Shown: in pieces, positions 1 through 5,472 of the stretch
Position numbering within the stretch: position 1 is the stretch's first letter
How the letters are laid out: each line of letters starts with the position of its first letter
Made by a program: the position numbers and the translations under genes
The notes under the pieces: generated by a model
Seen by the model: only the letters and a program-made list of their open reading frames with translations
The model's database searches: none
What the model was told of the DNA's origin: nothing
DNA from: an uncultured Solobacterium sp.
Lineage (GTDB): Bacteria > Bacillota_I > Bacilli_A > Erysipelotrichales > Erysipelotrichaceae
Length of the DNA: 5,797 bases
NCBI GenBank assembly: GCA_905235315.1
Contig: CAJOLG010000133.1
Span: 1-5,797 of the forward strand
Reading direction: 5' to 3'

Positions 1-842
1 GCAGCCTTATTCCAGGAAAGGATCCGGCATTCATCGAGCATGTTCTCAAGGATGTTCTGCTGATCTTCATTCACAAATGCGATGCACTTGTAGATGTCCT
101 CACCCTTGTATTCCCCGATATCCGGAAGTTTGAACGCAACAGTCTTTGAGGTAGCAGCCGCATCCCGATCCACATGATTGATGTAGCTGTTGTCTTCCCC
201 GTTGAGAATAAACGGAATATGGTTGGCCTGAAAGATGCGGACCAGAACATCGACTTCTTCTTTCGGGATCGGGAACCCGGCGAATTTTTCCCGGTTCTCG
301 TCAACACAGAGCGAGCCGTTCAGCGTCAGGAATCCGTCGATCGGCAGATCGCCGACCGGCAGTTCACTGAGTTCCTGCTTGGAACGCCCGGTACAGATGA
401 TCAGCTTGATGCCTTTTTCATGGAGTTTCCAAAGCGCGTCTTTTGTGCTCTGCGGCACGCAGCGCTGTTTGATAGAGTAAAGGGTTCCGTCCACATCGAA
501 GAAAATTACCCGTGTGTCAGCGACGGTGGAATACACATCATCCGAAATTGTGACGAAATCATTGAATCCGGTAAGCTTGAATACTTCCTGTACCGTATCG
601 GAGACATTGGTCGCTGTAATCGAGATGTCGGGTTTTCCCTTTTTCAGTTTGATCAGTACCCGCAGACCGGAAGATGAGATGAAATCAAGTCTGCCCAGGT
701 CGAATATAACGTTTTTGATATTTTCCGGAATATCATTGACTTCCTGTTCGAACTTCGGAGAGGATTCCGAATTGATCGCTCCGGTAATATCAAAGACCGC
801 CGTTGAGGTTTCATCATTGATCGTTTTACGAATAATCAGCAT
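1..842 (-). CDS. STAS domain-HAD phosphatase fusion protein (partial, C-terminus off the left edge)
   Basis: The reading frame is open from an ATG at 842-840 to the left edge: 280 complete codons with no stop. Residues 1-~105 form a STAS domain like the anti-anti-sigma factors SpoIIAA/RsbV: a beta-rich start (TAVFDITGAINSES), then FDLGRLDFISSSGLRVLI at 47-64. In SpoIIAA the serine directly before Gly-Leu is phosphorylated; here it is Ser58, preceded by S56-S57 instead of the usual D-S. From about residue 110 a HAD hydrolase begins: motif I FFDVDGTL (nucleophile D116, acid/base D118), motif II ICTGRS (T151), and the Cof-type (HAD-IIB) signature GFLTLNGSLCVDE at 170-182. The motif III lysine and motif IV aspartates would lie beyond the edge. 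AGAGGAA lies 7 bases before the ATG, supporting this start. Known: STAS domains relay partner switching through Ser/Thr phosphorylation, and HAD enzymes usually hydrolyse phosphomonoesters. Inferred: a cytosolic regulator whose phosphatase activity is tied to a STAS switch. The substrate is unknown. The domain calls are firm; the function is not. Confidence 0.9.
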   Translation of the reverse strand, partial: MLIIRKTINDETSTAVFDITGAINSESSPKFEQEVNDIPENIKNVIFDLGRLDFISSSGLRVLIKLKKGKPDISITATNVSDTVQEVFKLTGFNDFVTISDDVYSTVADTRVIFFDVDGTLYSIKQRCVPQSTKDALWKLHEKGIKLIICTGRSKQELSELPVGDLPIDGFLTLNGSLCVDENREKFAGFPIPKEEVDVLVRIFQANHIPFILNGEDNSYINHVDRDAAATSKTVAFKLPDIGEYKGEDIYKCIAFVNEDQQNILENMLDECRILSWNKA

Positions 843-849
843 ACTTCAG

Positions 850-856
850 TTCCTCT
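850..856 (-). promoter_or_regulatory. Ribosome binding site of the STAS-HAD gene
   Basis: Read on the minus strand, AGAGGAA is followed by 7 bases and then the ATG at 842. This purine-rich Shine-Dalgarno site at normal spacing fixes the start of the STAS-HAD gene. It contrasts with the large surface-protein gene, which has no such site. Confidence 0.75.
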
Positions 857-867
857 GTTTAATGTTT

Positions 868-917
868 GAATACCATTATAGAATACCACTTCCCCATCCG
901 TTTTTTCCGAGGTATTC
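868..917 (-). promoter_or_regulatory. Iterated TGGTATTC motifs around the STAS-HAD promoter (candidate operator)
   Basis: On the minus strand the octamer TGGTATTC occurs at 888-881 and again at 875-868, a 13-base period. It brackets the TATAAT box, with the second copy starting at the last base of the box. The inverted 7-mer GAATACC lies at 917-911. Three copies of a 7-8 base word within 50 bases, centred on a -10 element, is the layout of a regulator binding site. It could also form a 7-bp stem (917-911 with 887-881) in read-through RNA. I do not recognise the word as the site of a known regulator. Confidence 0.45.
875..903 (-). promoter_or_regulatory. Promoter of the STAS-HAD gene (perfect -10, weak -35)
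   Basis: The minus strand carries a perfect TATAAT at 880-875. Transcription would start near 868 and give a leader of about 26 bases containing the AGAGGAA site. The hexamer 17 bases upstream (903-898, AAACGG) does not resemble TTGACA. The promoter is therefore either weak or activator-dependent, which would fit the repeated motif around it. I see no terminator between the upstream gene's stop and this promoter, so read-through from the large gene is also possible. Confidence 0.6.
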
Positions 918-939
918 TTCCGGGTTCCGTACTTCCCGC

Positions 940-1001
940 TTAATCCAGCTTTCTCAGGGCTGCTGCCGCAAGGAACGCAGTGAGGAGAATCCGGCAGAAT
1001 A
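940..1001 (-). other. Apparent frameshift removing the C-terminal anchor of the PI-PLC protein
   Basis: After ...NTYDPGLGRY (Y1405 at 1001-999) the annotated frame reads SAGFSSLRSLRQQP and stops at 956-954. The frame entered by a one-base shift just after Y1405 reads ILLTAFLAAAALRKLD and stops at 942-940. That matches the intact neighbour's anchor, TAVLAAYALKKWS, in both hydrophobicity and basic tail. The DNA agrees: CTTGCGGCA and GCCCT are shared with the neighbour, but the stretch between the Tyr codon and the shared GCG is 20 bases here against 30 there. A 10-base loss, or one base plus 9, explains it. There is no homopolymer tract that would suggest phase variation. Confidence 0.75.
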
Positions 1002-4000
1002 TCTTCCCAGGCCCGGGTCATAGGTGTTTGGTATGATCCGCCGGTCCGGAACCATCGGGGCCGGTTTGTTTTCAGAACCGCCGCCCGAACCGTTCTTTTT
1101 CCACCTGGCAGTAAAGGTATGGGCTTCCGTAACGGTATAGGGATCGCCGGCTTCATATCTCGAGCCTTCCCAGTAATCGAAGGTATATCCCTGCCGGGAA
1201 GGACGCGGCAGGCGGATCACTTCTCCCCTGCTGTATTCAACCCGCAGGATACCGGTCTGCCCGTTGAGCGTGCCGCCGCTGAGATCGAAGGTGATGACGT
1301 ACGTTTCCGGGTCAAGACGGGGAATGATCTCCGTCTTTGTCTGTGTTTTGAACACAGGATCACGGAATTCTGCCGTATAGGTCCGCTCTCCGTCTTCGGT
1401 CCTGGTCGGTTCTTTCGTCACTTCGGAAGTCGTCGTTGCCGTTTCCTGTACGGTATGTTTCTCACTTCTTGCGCAGACTGCGGAAGCAGAAACCGTACGG
1501 TTGTCTTCAGCCCATTCATAGATCGGTTCTTCCCAGTCGTGGCCAAGCGGCGGCTGTTCGGTTTCAATGCGTTCGAGAATTTCATCACAGCGGATACATC
1601 TTTGAATCCTGATTTCTGTCCACGTATCTGTGCAGGCGCTTTCCGGGATCGGTTTCACTTCCCATTCCCCGGCCTTGTGGCCGAGGGCCGGGATCGGTTC
1701 CGTATAGAAATGCGTATGATCGTTGCGGCAGGTATAGGTCCGTTCTCCGTTTTCGGTGCAGCTCGGCTCTTTCGTCACCGTTCCGTTGTCATAATCGTGT
1801 CCGGTTGCGGGAAGTTCCGTTTTTGTCTGACGGTTGATTCTTCCGCATCCGGTACAGCGTTCCGTTTCCACGATGAGGCCCGGTTCCGTACAGGTCGGGG
1901 GTGTCACCTCCCTTTCCGTCTCATACGTATGCTCGAGTTTCTCCGCATAGACGTTTTCTGTTGCGCCGCAGACCCCGCAGATATGATAGTAAAGACCCTC
2001 GCCTGTGCAGGTCGGTTTCACCAGCCAGACCGGTTCACCCCATGTGTGATCCTTGCGGTATGCCTGCGCAAATTTATATCCTCTGTCATAAGACCCGGTA
2101 CTGTCATCCCACGCCTCCCACGCTCCGCAGTTCTGACAGATTCCGACCGACAGTTCGGTCCCGTATTGGAGACACGTCGCTTCCGTCTGCCAGAGCGCCT
2201 GTTTTTGGAAGACATGGGTTTGAATGCGGAGTTCCTTTTCGGTTGTTTCCGCCATTCCGTCATCCGTTTCAATAAACAGGTCCCCGCAGATCGAACAGAC
2301 ATAATGGGCTTTCATCCCGGTTTCCGGGCATATCGCTTCCCGTTCTTCCACATACTCCAGATTATGGTCATGGATTTCCCGTGTTCTCGTTTCTCCACAG
2401 AGCCTGCAGGTCCGGGTCTCCGTTCCGTCGCCGTTGTCTTCCCAGTTACTCCAGTCATGGCCCAAAGCCGGAAGAACTTCTTCGGTTGTGAGATCCATGT
2501 ATTCATAGTCGTTGTAACAAATGACATACCAATGGGCCCTGCCCGGTTCGGTACAGGTCGGCGCAGTATCTTCAACCAGGTGACTGTCATCCAGTTTGAA
2601 CTGTTCGATAAGGTATTGATACTGCGCATTGTTTACCAGCATCGGCCAGTGATAATGCTGCCACCTGGCATAGAGCGACATGGATTCCGTGACAGGATCA
2701 TTAAAGTTATATTCTTCGGTCCATTCCGGGTCTTTATACCATCCCTGGAAGACGGCCGTATATCCTTCCGGACCCGGTTTGAATTCTTCTGCCCGTTCAT
2801 TGTGCTTTACGTAGACGGAGAAATCCTTGCTGGGGCCGGTTTTGGTAGGATCATAGTTCACATAGGTGACGATGTGCAGTTGGTTGGAAATGACTGCTTC
2901 CCCATCCAGTTCGGAAACCACGTTCCCGGCATCACTGAAGAAGTTGCCGGCTGTTCCGTTTCCGCTGAGGCCGCGGCTGATAATGACCGGTTCCGTAAGT
3001 TCTGTCGGATCGAAGTATTTTTCGTCCGCTGTCATGACACCGATTCTTGCCGTATCAGCCAGCTCTCCTGTCACGTTGATGACCGGTCCGTCGGAAAGGA
3101 TACCGGAGATATTTCCCCGTCTCAGATAGACATCGTCATTTACGTTATCCTGGATGATGGTATTTCCGGCAACGCTGAACGAATTGTTCCCCAGCATGGA
3201 ATACCCGACAAAGACACCGCCGCCTTCGGTATCCGCGCTGTTGCCGGTGATTGTCACATTATCTAAAGCGACGGTATTTGAACCGGTGGTATCATCGATC
3301 CGGATTCCTCCGCCTTTCTCCGCATGGCCGCCGGTGACCGTTCCGTTTTTCAGTGTCAGAGAGCCCTTGTCCATCAGAAAGACACCGCGGTCGGTGGCGC
3401 TGTCCGCCCTGGCGTCGATCGTGTGTCCGTTCAGATCGATGATTACGGTTTTGTTTTTACTGATGACGAACGTTTCATCATCCGCTTCCGCCGTGACATC
3501 GGAAGGCAGTGTGACATTCAATACTCCGTATTCCGGGGTGGTATCGATCAACGCCTTAAGCTGACTCCAGGTGAACTCCGTTGCGGCTTCCATCACGAGA
3601 TCCTTGTTCACGGCAATCGTCCCGACACCGGACGGATACAGTTTCCCGTCACAGTACCAGCCGTTGCCGGTAAAATCGCCAAGCCATTCATTGGGTCTGA
3701 CGTTGGCGACAGAACCGTTCAGGTAGGTTTCGCTCTTCTGCAGTTCTCTGCCGTCAACAGTGGCTTTATACGTGATCGTACGGTATTGAAGATCGTCCGG
3801 AAAGTTTGTCTTCCACAGCATGGATACGCTGTCGTTTGTCACAAAATCAGAATAGACCCAGCCATAGAATTTTCCTTTATGGGAAAAGAGCGGATCGTCT
3901 CCCTTATAGATGAGTTTATTTACAACCTGAGCGGTATCCGCAGGACTGTCATCGAACGGAGCCGTGCTTGCGGAGGTATATACGATCCGGGAAAACGATC

Positions 4001-5213
4001 TGTGTGTACTCAGGTTTTTCGGCAGATCATTGTCTTTGATATAGACATTGTAAAAGTCAGTGATGGTTCTTGCCTTTTCCTCTTTTTTGATATTGTAGGT
4101 GTTTTCATAGAACATCAGGATATTGCCCACAGACACCGTACCGCCCCCGGTTTGCCAGAACCGCATGGAGTTTCCCATGACACCGTTTTTATCGTTTGCC
4201 AGTACGACAGCTTTCCCGCGCACTTCCCGGAGTGACGGCATCCTGTCTTCCATGTAAATATACCGGTCATAATCCTGCAGGATCTCCTTGATCCGCTTTA
4301 AAACGACCGCTCCGTCACTGTCTTTATTGTCGTATTCAGACTTGAGCGTGATGATGATTGTCTCCGAGGGATGTTCGCGCAGAAAACGGGTGACCGTGGA
4401 CATCACGCTCTGTAAGGTGATGACATATCCTTCGTCATTCAGACAGTAATACAGAAGATCCAAATCGAAGATCTTATACGAACCGTGACATAACCGCAGA
4501 TTGTTTTCATCGTAATTGTTGAGACCCTTTGTTTCATTGGTCAGCCGCAGATCCAGAAGTCTTACCCCGGCACTGAGCTGCTGTTCCAGCGTGAGATCCT
4601 GGGTGAGTGCACCGTATTCATACATGGAGCCAAACGCATGGTAGCACCAGACATTTCTGCACATGGTATCGTGGGTGCCGGGAATGTTGATCTCGCTCAA
4701 AAGACGGTCGCCGGAAATGCCGGACATCCAGTTTGTTCCGTTGAGTGTCTCAGGATCAACGTATTGATCGTATTCGGTACCGACCGGCACAAATTCCGCA
4801 ATCAGATAATACGGCGCATTCGGGAGAACATAATTCAATCCGAACTGAAAATGATATTCCGCTTCGGTAGAAGAGATCCCGCTTTTTCTGGCTCCGTTTT
4901 CCGATCTGGAAATATGCCAGCCGCGGAATTCATAACCCGGTGCCGGCCTGGCAGTAACGACATGCGGACTGATCTGTGTTCGGTCCAGGTCTTTCCCGTC
5001 GCCCGCACCAAATTCGCCTCCGTCAAGGCTTACACTGCCGCAGGCAGTGGTCCCGTCCCAGGTCATGACCCCAAGATGGGCAATGATTTCACCTTCTGCG
5101 TTCACCTTTTGCGGCGCCATCGCCGCAAAAAGCACACATACAAAAAGAACGTTCAGGATTTTCTGTATCCGTGAACTGATCCGGTTCCTTCTGTATGCAT
5201 TCCCGTTTTTCAT
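954..5213 (-). CDS. Large secreted PI-PLC X-domain surface protein with beta-helix, B-repeats and Cys/His repeats
   Basis: This is a 1419-residue protein. Residues 1-39 are a signal peptide: basic start, hydrophobic NVLFVCVLFAAM, cleavage likely after VNA. Residues 41-142 are a beta-rich domain with a GYEFRGW motif, like bacterial surface repeats. Residues 161-460 form a PI-specific phospholipase C catalytic domain: GTHD (H181, D182), DLR (D221, R223), CHG (H243) and a late SDF (D456). By motif position these match the catalytic set of Bacillus/Listeria PI-PLC. Such enzymes cleave phosphatidylinositol, and some cleave GPI anchors, without calcium. Residues 470-545 resemble a divergent B-repeat. 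Residues 545-775 are a parallel beta-helix with GGG[IV] and TITGNSA motifs. Residues 778-852 and 1303-1372 are Flg_new/InlB B-repeats, and 884-1300 are Cys/His repeats. After IPNTYD (1394-1399) the protein ends without a hydrophobic anchor, apparently through a frameshift. Most secreted bacterial PI-PLCs are only about 300 residues, so the catalytic domain is a small part here. The ATG has no Shine-Dalgarno site. Substrate and host role are inferred. Confidence 0.93.
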   Translation of the reverse strand: MKNGNAYRRNRISSRIQKILNVLFVCVLFAAMAPQKVNAEGEIIAHLGVMTWDGTTACGSVSLDGGEFGAGDGKDLDRTQISPHVVTARPAPGYEFRGWHISRSENGARKSGISSTEAEYHFQFGLNYVLPNAPYYLIAEFVPVGTEYDQYVDPETLNGTNWMSGISGDRLLSEINIPGTHDTMCRNVWCYHAFGSMYEYGALTQDLTLEQQLSAGVRLLDLRLTNETKGLNNYDENNLRLCHGSYKIFDLDLLYYCLNDEGYVITLQSVMSTVTRFLREHPSETIIITLKSEYDNKDSDGAVVLKRIKEILQDYDRYIYMEDRMPSLREVRGKAVVLANDKNGVMGNSMRFWQTGGGTVSVGNILMFYENTYNIKKEEKARTITDFYNVYIKDNDLPKNLSTHRSFSRIVYTSASTAPFDDSPADTAQVVNKLIYKGDDPLFSHKGKFYGWVYSDFVTNDSVSMLWKTNFPDDLQYRTITYKATVDGRELQKSETYLNGSVANVRPNEWLGDFTGNGWYCDGKLYPSGVGTIAVNKDLVMEAATEFTWSQLKALIDTTPEYGVLNVTLPSDVTAEADDETFVISKNKTVIIDLNGHTIDARADSATDRGVFLMDKGSLTLKNGTVTGGHAEKGGGIRIDDTTGSNTVALDNVTITGNSADTEGGGVFVGYSMLGNNSFSVAGNTIIQDNVNDDVYLRRGNISGILSDGPVINVTGELADTARIGVMTADEKYFDPTELTEPVIISRGLSGNGTAGNFFSDAGNVVSELDGEAVISNQLHIVTYVNYDPTKTGPSKDFSVYVKHNERAEEFKPGPEGYTAVFQGWYKDPEWTEEYNFNDPVTESMSLYARWQHYHWPMLVNNAQYQYLIEQFKLDDSHLVEDTAPTCTEPGRAHWYVICYNDYEYMDLTTEEVLPALGHDWSNWEDNGDGTETRTCRLCGETRTREIHDHNLEYVEEREAICPETGMKAHYVCSICGDLFIETDDGMAETTEKELRIQTHVFQKQALWQTEATCLQYGTELSVGICQNCGAWEAWDDSTGSYDRGYKFAQAYRKDHTWGEPVWLVKPTCTGEGLYYHICGVCGATENVYAEKLEHTYETEREVTPPTCTEPGLIVETERCTGCGRINRQTKTELPATGHDYDNGTVTKEPSCTENGERTYTCRNDHTHFYTEPIPALGHKAGEWEVKPIPESACTDTWTEIRIQRCIRCDEILERIETEQPPLGHDWEEPIYEWAEDNRTVSASAVCARSEKHTVQETATTTSEVTKEPTRTEDGERTYTAEFRDPVFKTQTKTEIIPRLDPETYVITFDLSGGTLNGQTGILRVEYSRGEVIRLPRPSRQGYTFDYWEGSRYEAGDPYTVTEAHTFTARWKKNGSGGGSENKPAPMVPDRRIIPNTYDPGLGRYSAGFSSLRSLRQQP
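1001..1151 (-). repeat. 3'-end sequence shared with the neighbouring surface-protein gene, copy 1
   Basis: Bases 1001-1041 match 5544-5584 at 38 of 41 positions, and 1092-1151 match 5641-5700 at about 51 of 60. The offset changes by 6 bases, which is the two extra linker residues in the other copy. This is a diverged direct repeat, about 4.5 kb apart, covering the end of the B-repeat, the linker and the IPNTYD region. Confidence 0.85.
1098..1307 (-). other. InlB/Flg_new-type B-repeat 2 (residues 1303-1372)
   Basis: YVITFDLSGGTLNGQTG, then RQGYTFDYWEG and HTFTARW, give a canonical B-repeat immediately before the Gly-rich linker. It is closely matched by the C-terminal B-repeat of the gene at 5473-5797 (GYTFQYWES, DTYTVTEDHTFTAVW), so the two proteins share a C-terminal cassette. 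Confidence 0.85.
1314..2564 (-). repeat. Tandem Cys/His repeats, about 8 units plus one degenerate (residues 884-1300)
   Basis: Most units follow C-T-E-P/N-G ... about 9-11 residues ... C-x2-C(-G) ... 10-25 residues ... [LT]-G-H-[DW/DY]. Clear units have cysteines at 887/899, 962/973/976, 1014/1026/1029, 1069/1079/1082, 1108/1120/1123, 1152/1162 and 1194/1206/1209. The paired histidines include 919, 1056, 1095, 1139, 1179 and 1225. A shorter unit with only the C-x2-C pair sits at 936/939. The last unit (about 1240-1300) repeats VTKEP.RTE.GERTYT but has lost all cysteines except C1247. Such repeats are widespread in gut Bacillota surface proteins, with no function I can name. Three Cys and one His per unit could bind a metal or form disulfides. 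Confidence 0.8.
2658..2882 (-). other. InlB/Flg_new-type B-repeat 1 (residues 778-852)
   Basis: A beta strand (LHIVTYVNYDPT), GYTAVFQGWYKDPEW in the middle and MSLYARW at the end are the hallmark of Listeria-Bacteroides B-repeats, a small beta-grasp-like stalk or adhesion module of secreted Gram-positive proteins. It separates the beta-helix from the Cys/His repeats. Confidence 0.8.
2889..3581 (-). other. Right-handed parallel beta-helix domain (residues ~545-775)
   Basis: The segment opens with TWSQLKALIDTTPEYGVLNV and ISKNKTVIIDLNGHTID, the usual entry into pectin-lyase-like beta-helices. It continues with NGTVTGGHAEKGGGIRI and NVTITGNSADTEGGGVFVG, the GG[AGI]-plus-N rung pattern known from polymorphic surface proteins and adhesins. 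I see no polysaccharide-lyase catalytic signature, so a structural or adhesive role is more likely than enzyme activity. Confidence 0.7.
3846..4733 (-). other. PI-PLC X catalytic domain (residues 161-456)
   Basis: The domain starts at NWMSGISGDRLLSEINIPGT, the typical entry into a PI-PLC X barrel, followed by H181-D182. GVRLLDLRL (216-224) supplies D221 and R223, and LCHGSYKIFDLD (241-252) supplies the second histidine, H243. FLREHPSETIIITLKSE (277-293) is the family's conserved helix-strand. GWVYSDFVTN (451-460) supplies D456, the likely equivalent of the late catalytic aspartate (D274 in Bacillus cereus PI-PLC). Every expected active-site residue is present, so an active enzyme is likely. 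Assigning D456 by motif alone is the least certain point. Confidence 0.85.
5097..5213 (-). other. Signal peptide of the PI-PLC surface protein
   Basis: Residues 1-39 have a strongly basic n-region (K2, R8, R9, R11, R15, K18), a hydrophobic core at about 20-32 and an A-x-A-like cleavage site ending KVNA before E40. This sends the protein through the Sec system. No lipobox cysteine follows, so it is not a lipoprotein. Confidence 0.85.
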
Positions 5214-5220
5214 TAAAGTT

Positions 5221-5249
5221 ATTATATTTAGTCAGAAAGCCGGTGAAAA
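5221..5249 (-). promoter_or_regulatory. Promoter of the PI-PLC gene, positioned for a leaderless or near-leaderless transcript
   Basis: On the minus strand, TTTTCA (5249-5244) and TATAAT (5226-5221) are separated by exactly 17 bases: a perfect -10 and a 4/6 -35. Only AACTTTA separates TATAAT from the ATG at 5213. A start point 7-8 bases downstream of the box would fall on the A at 5214 or on the A of the ATG. No Shine-Dalgarno sequence occurs upstream, which agrees with leaderless initiation. An in-frame TGA lies 18 bases upstream of the ATG, and no later in-frame start preserves the signal peptide. Confidence 0.65.
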
Positions 5250-5260
5250 GATAAACCGGC
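5239..5260. promoter_or_regulatory. Inverted repeat overlapping the -35 box of the PI-PLC gene (candidate operator)
   Basis: GCCGGT (5239-5244) and ACCGGC (5255-5260) form a perfect 6-bp inverted repeat with a 10-base AT-rich centre, a typical dyad size for a dimeric repressor. The -35 hexamer lies at the left arm and in the centre. In minus-strand RNA it would be a hairpin followed by TTTCTG, so a weak second terminator for the upstream gene is the alternative. Confidence 0.4.
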
Positions 5261-5324
5261 GCATGAAAGAGCGGGATTCTGCCCATAAAATGCATGCCCC
5301 CTCGGTGTCTCAAAAACGGACATG

Positions 5325-5336
5325 CCCGCATGCGGG
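5325..5336. repeat. Perfect 12-bp palindrome CCCGCATGCGGG in the intergenic spacer
   Basis: The palindrome is self-complementary and overlaps a second small hairpin, TGCGG-GAT-CCGCA, at 5331-5343. It lies between the terminator of the upstream gene and the promoter of the PI-PLC gene. It may be a protein binding site or simply secondary structure. The rest of the 5214-5472 spacer holds no credible gene. Confidence 0.35.
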
Positions 5337-5380
5337 ATCCGCAGAACCGAACAGGTCAAAACCCGGCTTTGGGCGAAGTA

Positions 5381-5420
5381 CCGAAAATGAACAAAGACCA
5401 GTCAGATGTCTGGCTGGTCT
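5381..5420 (-). terminator. Rho-independent terminator of the upstream surface-protein gene
   Basis: On the minus strand, AGACCAGCCAG (5420-5410), loop ACAT, then CTGACTGGTCT (5405-5395) form an 11-bp stem with one C-A mismatch, followed by the T-rich TTGTTCATTTTC. It lies 52 bases past the TAA at 5475-5473. A weaker stem (GGGAGA at 5467-5462 with TCTCCC at 5443-5438) precedes it. In plus-strand RNA the mismatch becomes a G-U pair, but no U-run follows there, so the minus direction is favoured. Confidence 0.7.
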
Positions 5421-5472
5421 GTTCGGGTTTGTTAGCGGGGAGAGCCCTGCTTACCGTGGAATCTCCCGGTTC

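Noticed and set aside
843..953. Terminator for the PI-PLC gene
   Set aside because: No GC-rich hairpin with a following T-run is visible on the minus strand here. The only stem (917-911 with 887-881) has a 23-base loop and no T-run.
174..1023. Plus-strand open frames (167 and 169 codons) at the left end
   Set aside because: They are antisense to the STAS-HAD gene, which has conserved motifs, a ribosome binding site and a promoter.
1314..2564. CRISPR array or DNA satellite
   Set aside because: The repetition is at protein level (Cys/His units of variable length). The DNA units are diverged and lack constant repeats and spacers.
1119..3266. Plus-strand open frame of 715 codons
   Set aside because: It lies wholly antisense to the PI-PLC gene, whose product has recognisable domains throughout. 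The antisense translation has no domain or signal and is rich in Arg/Phe/Arg-type runs. It is a by-product of codon choice on the coding strand.
3324..4235. Plus-strand open frame of 303 codons
   Set aside because: It is antisense to the catalytic and beta-helix coding sequence and has no recognisable protein features.
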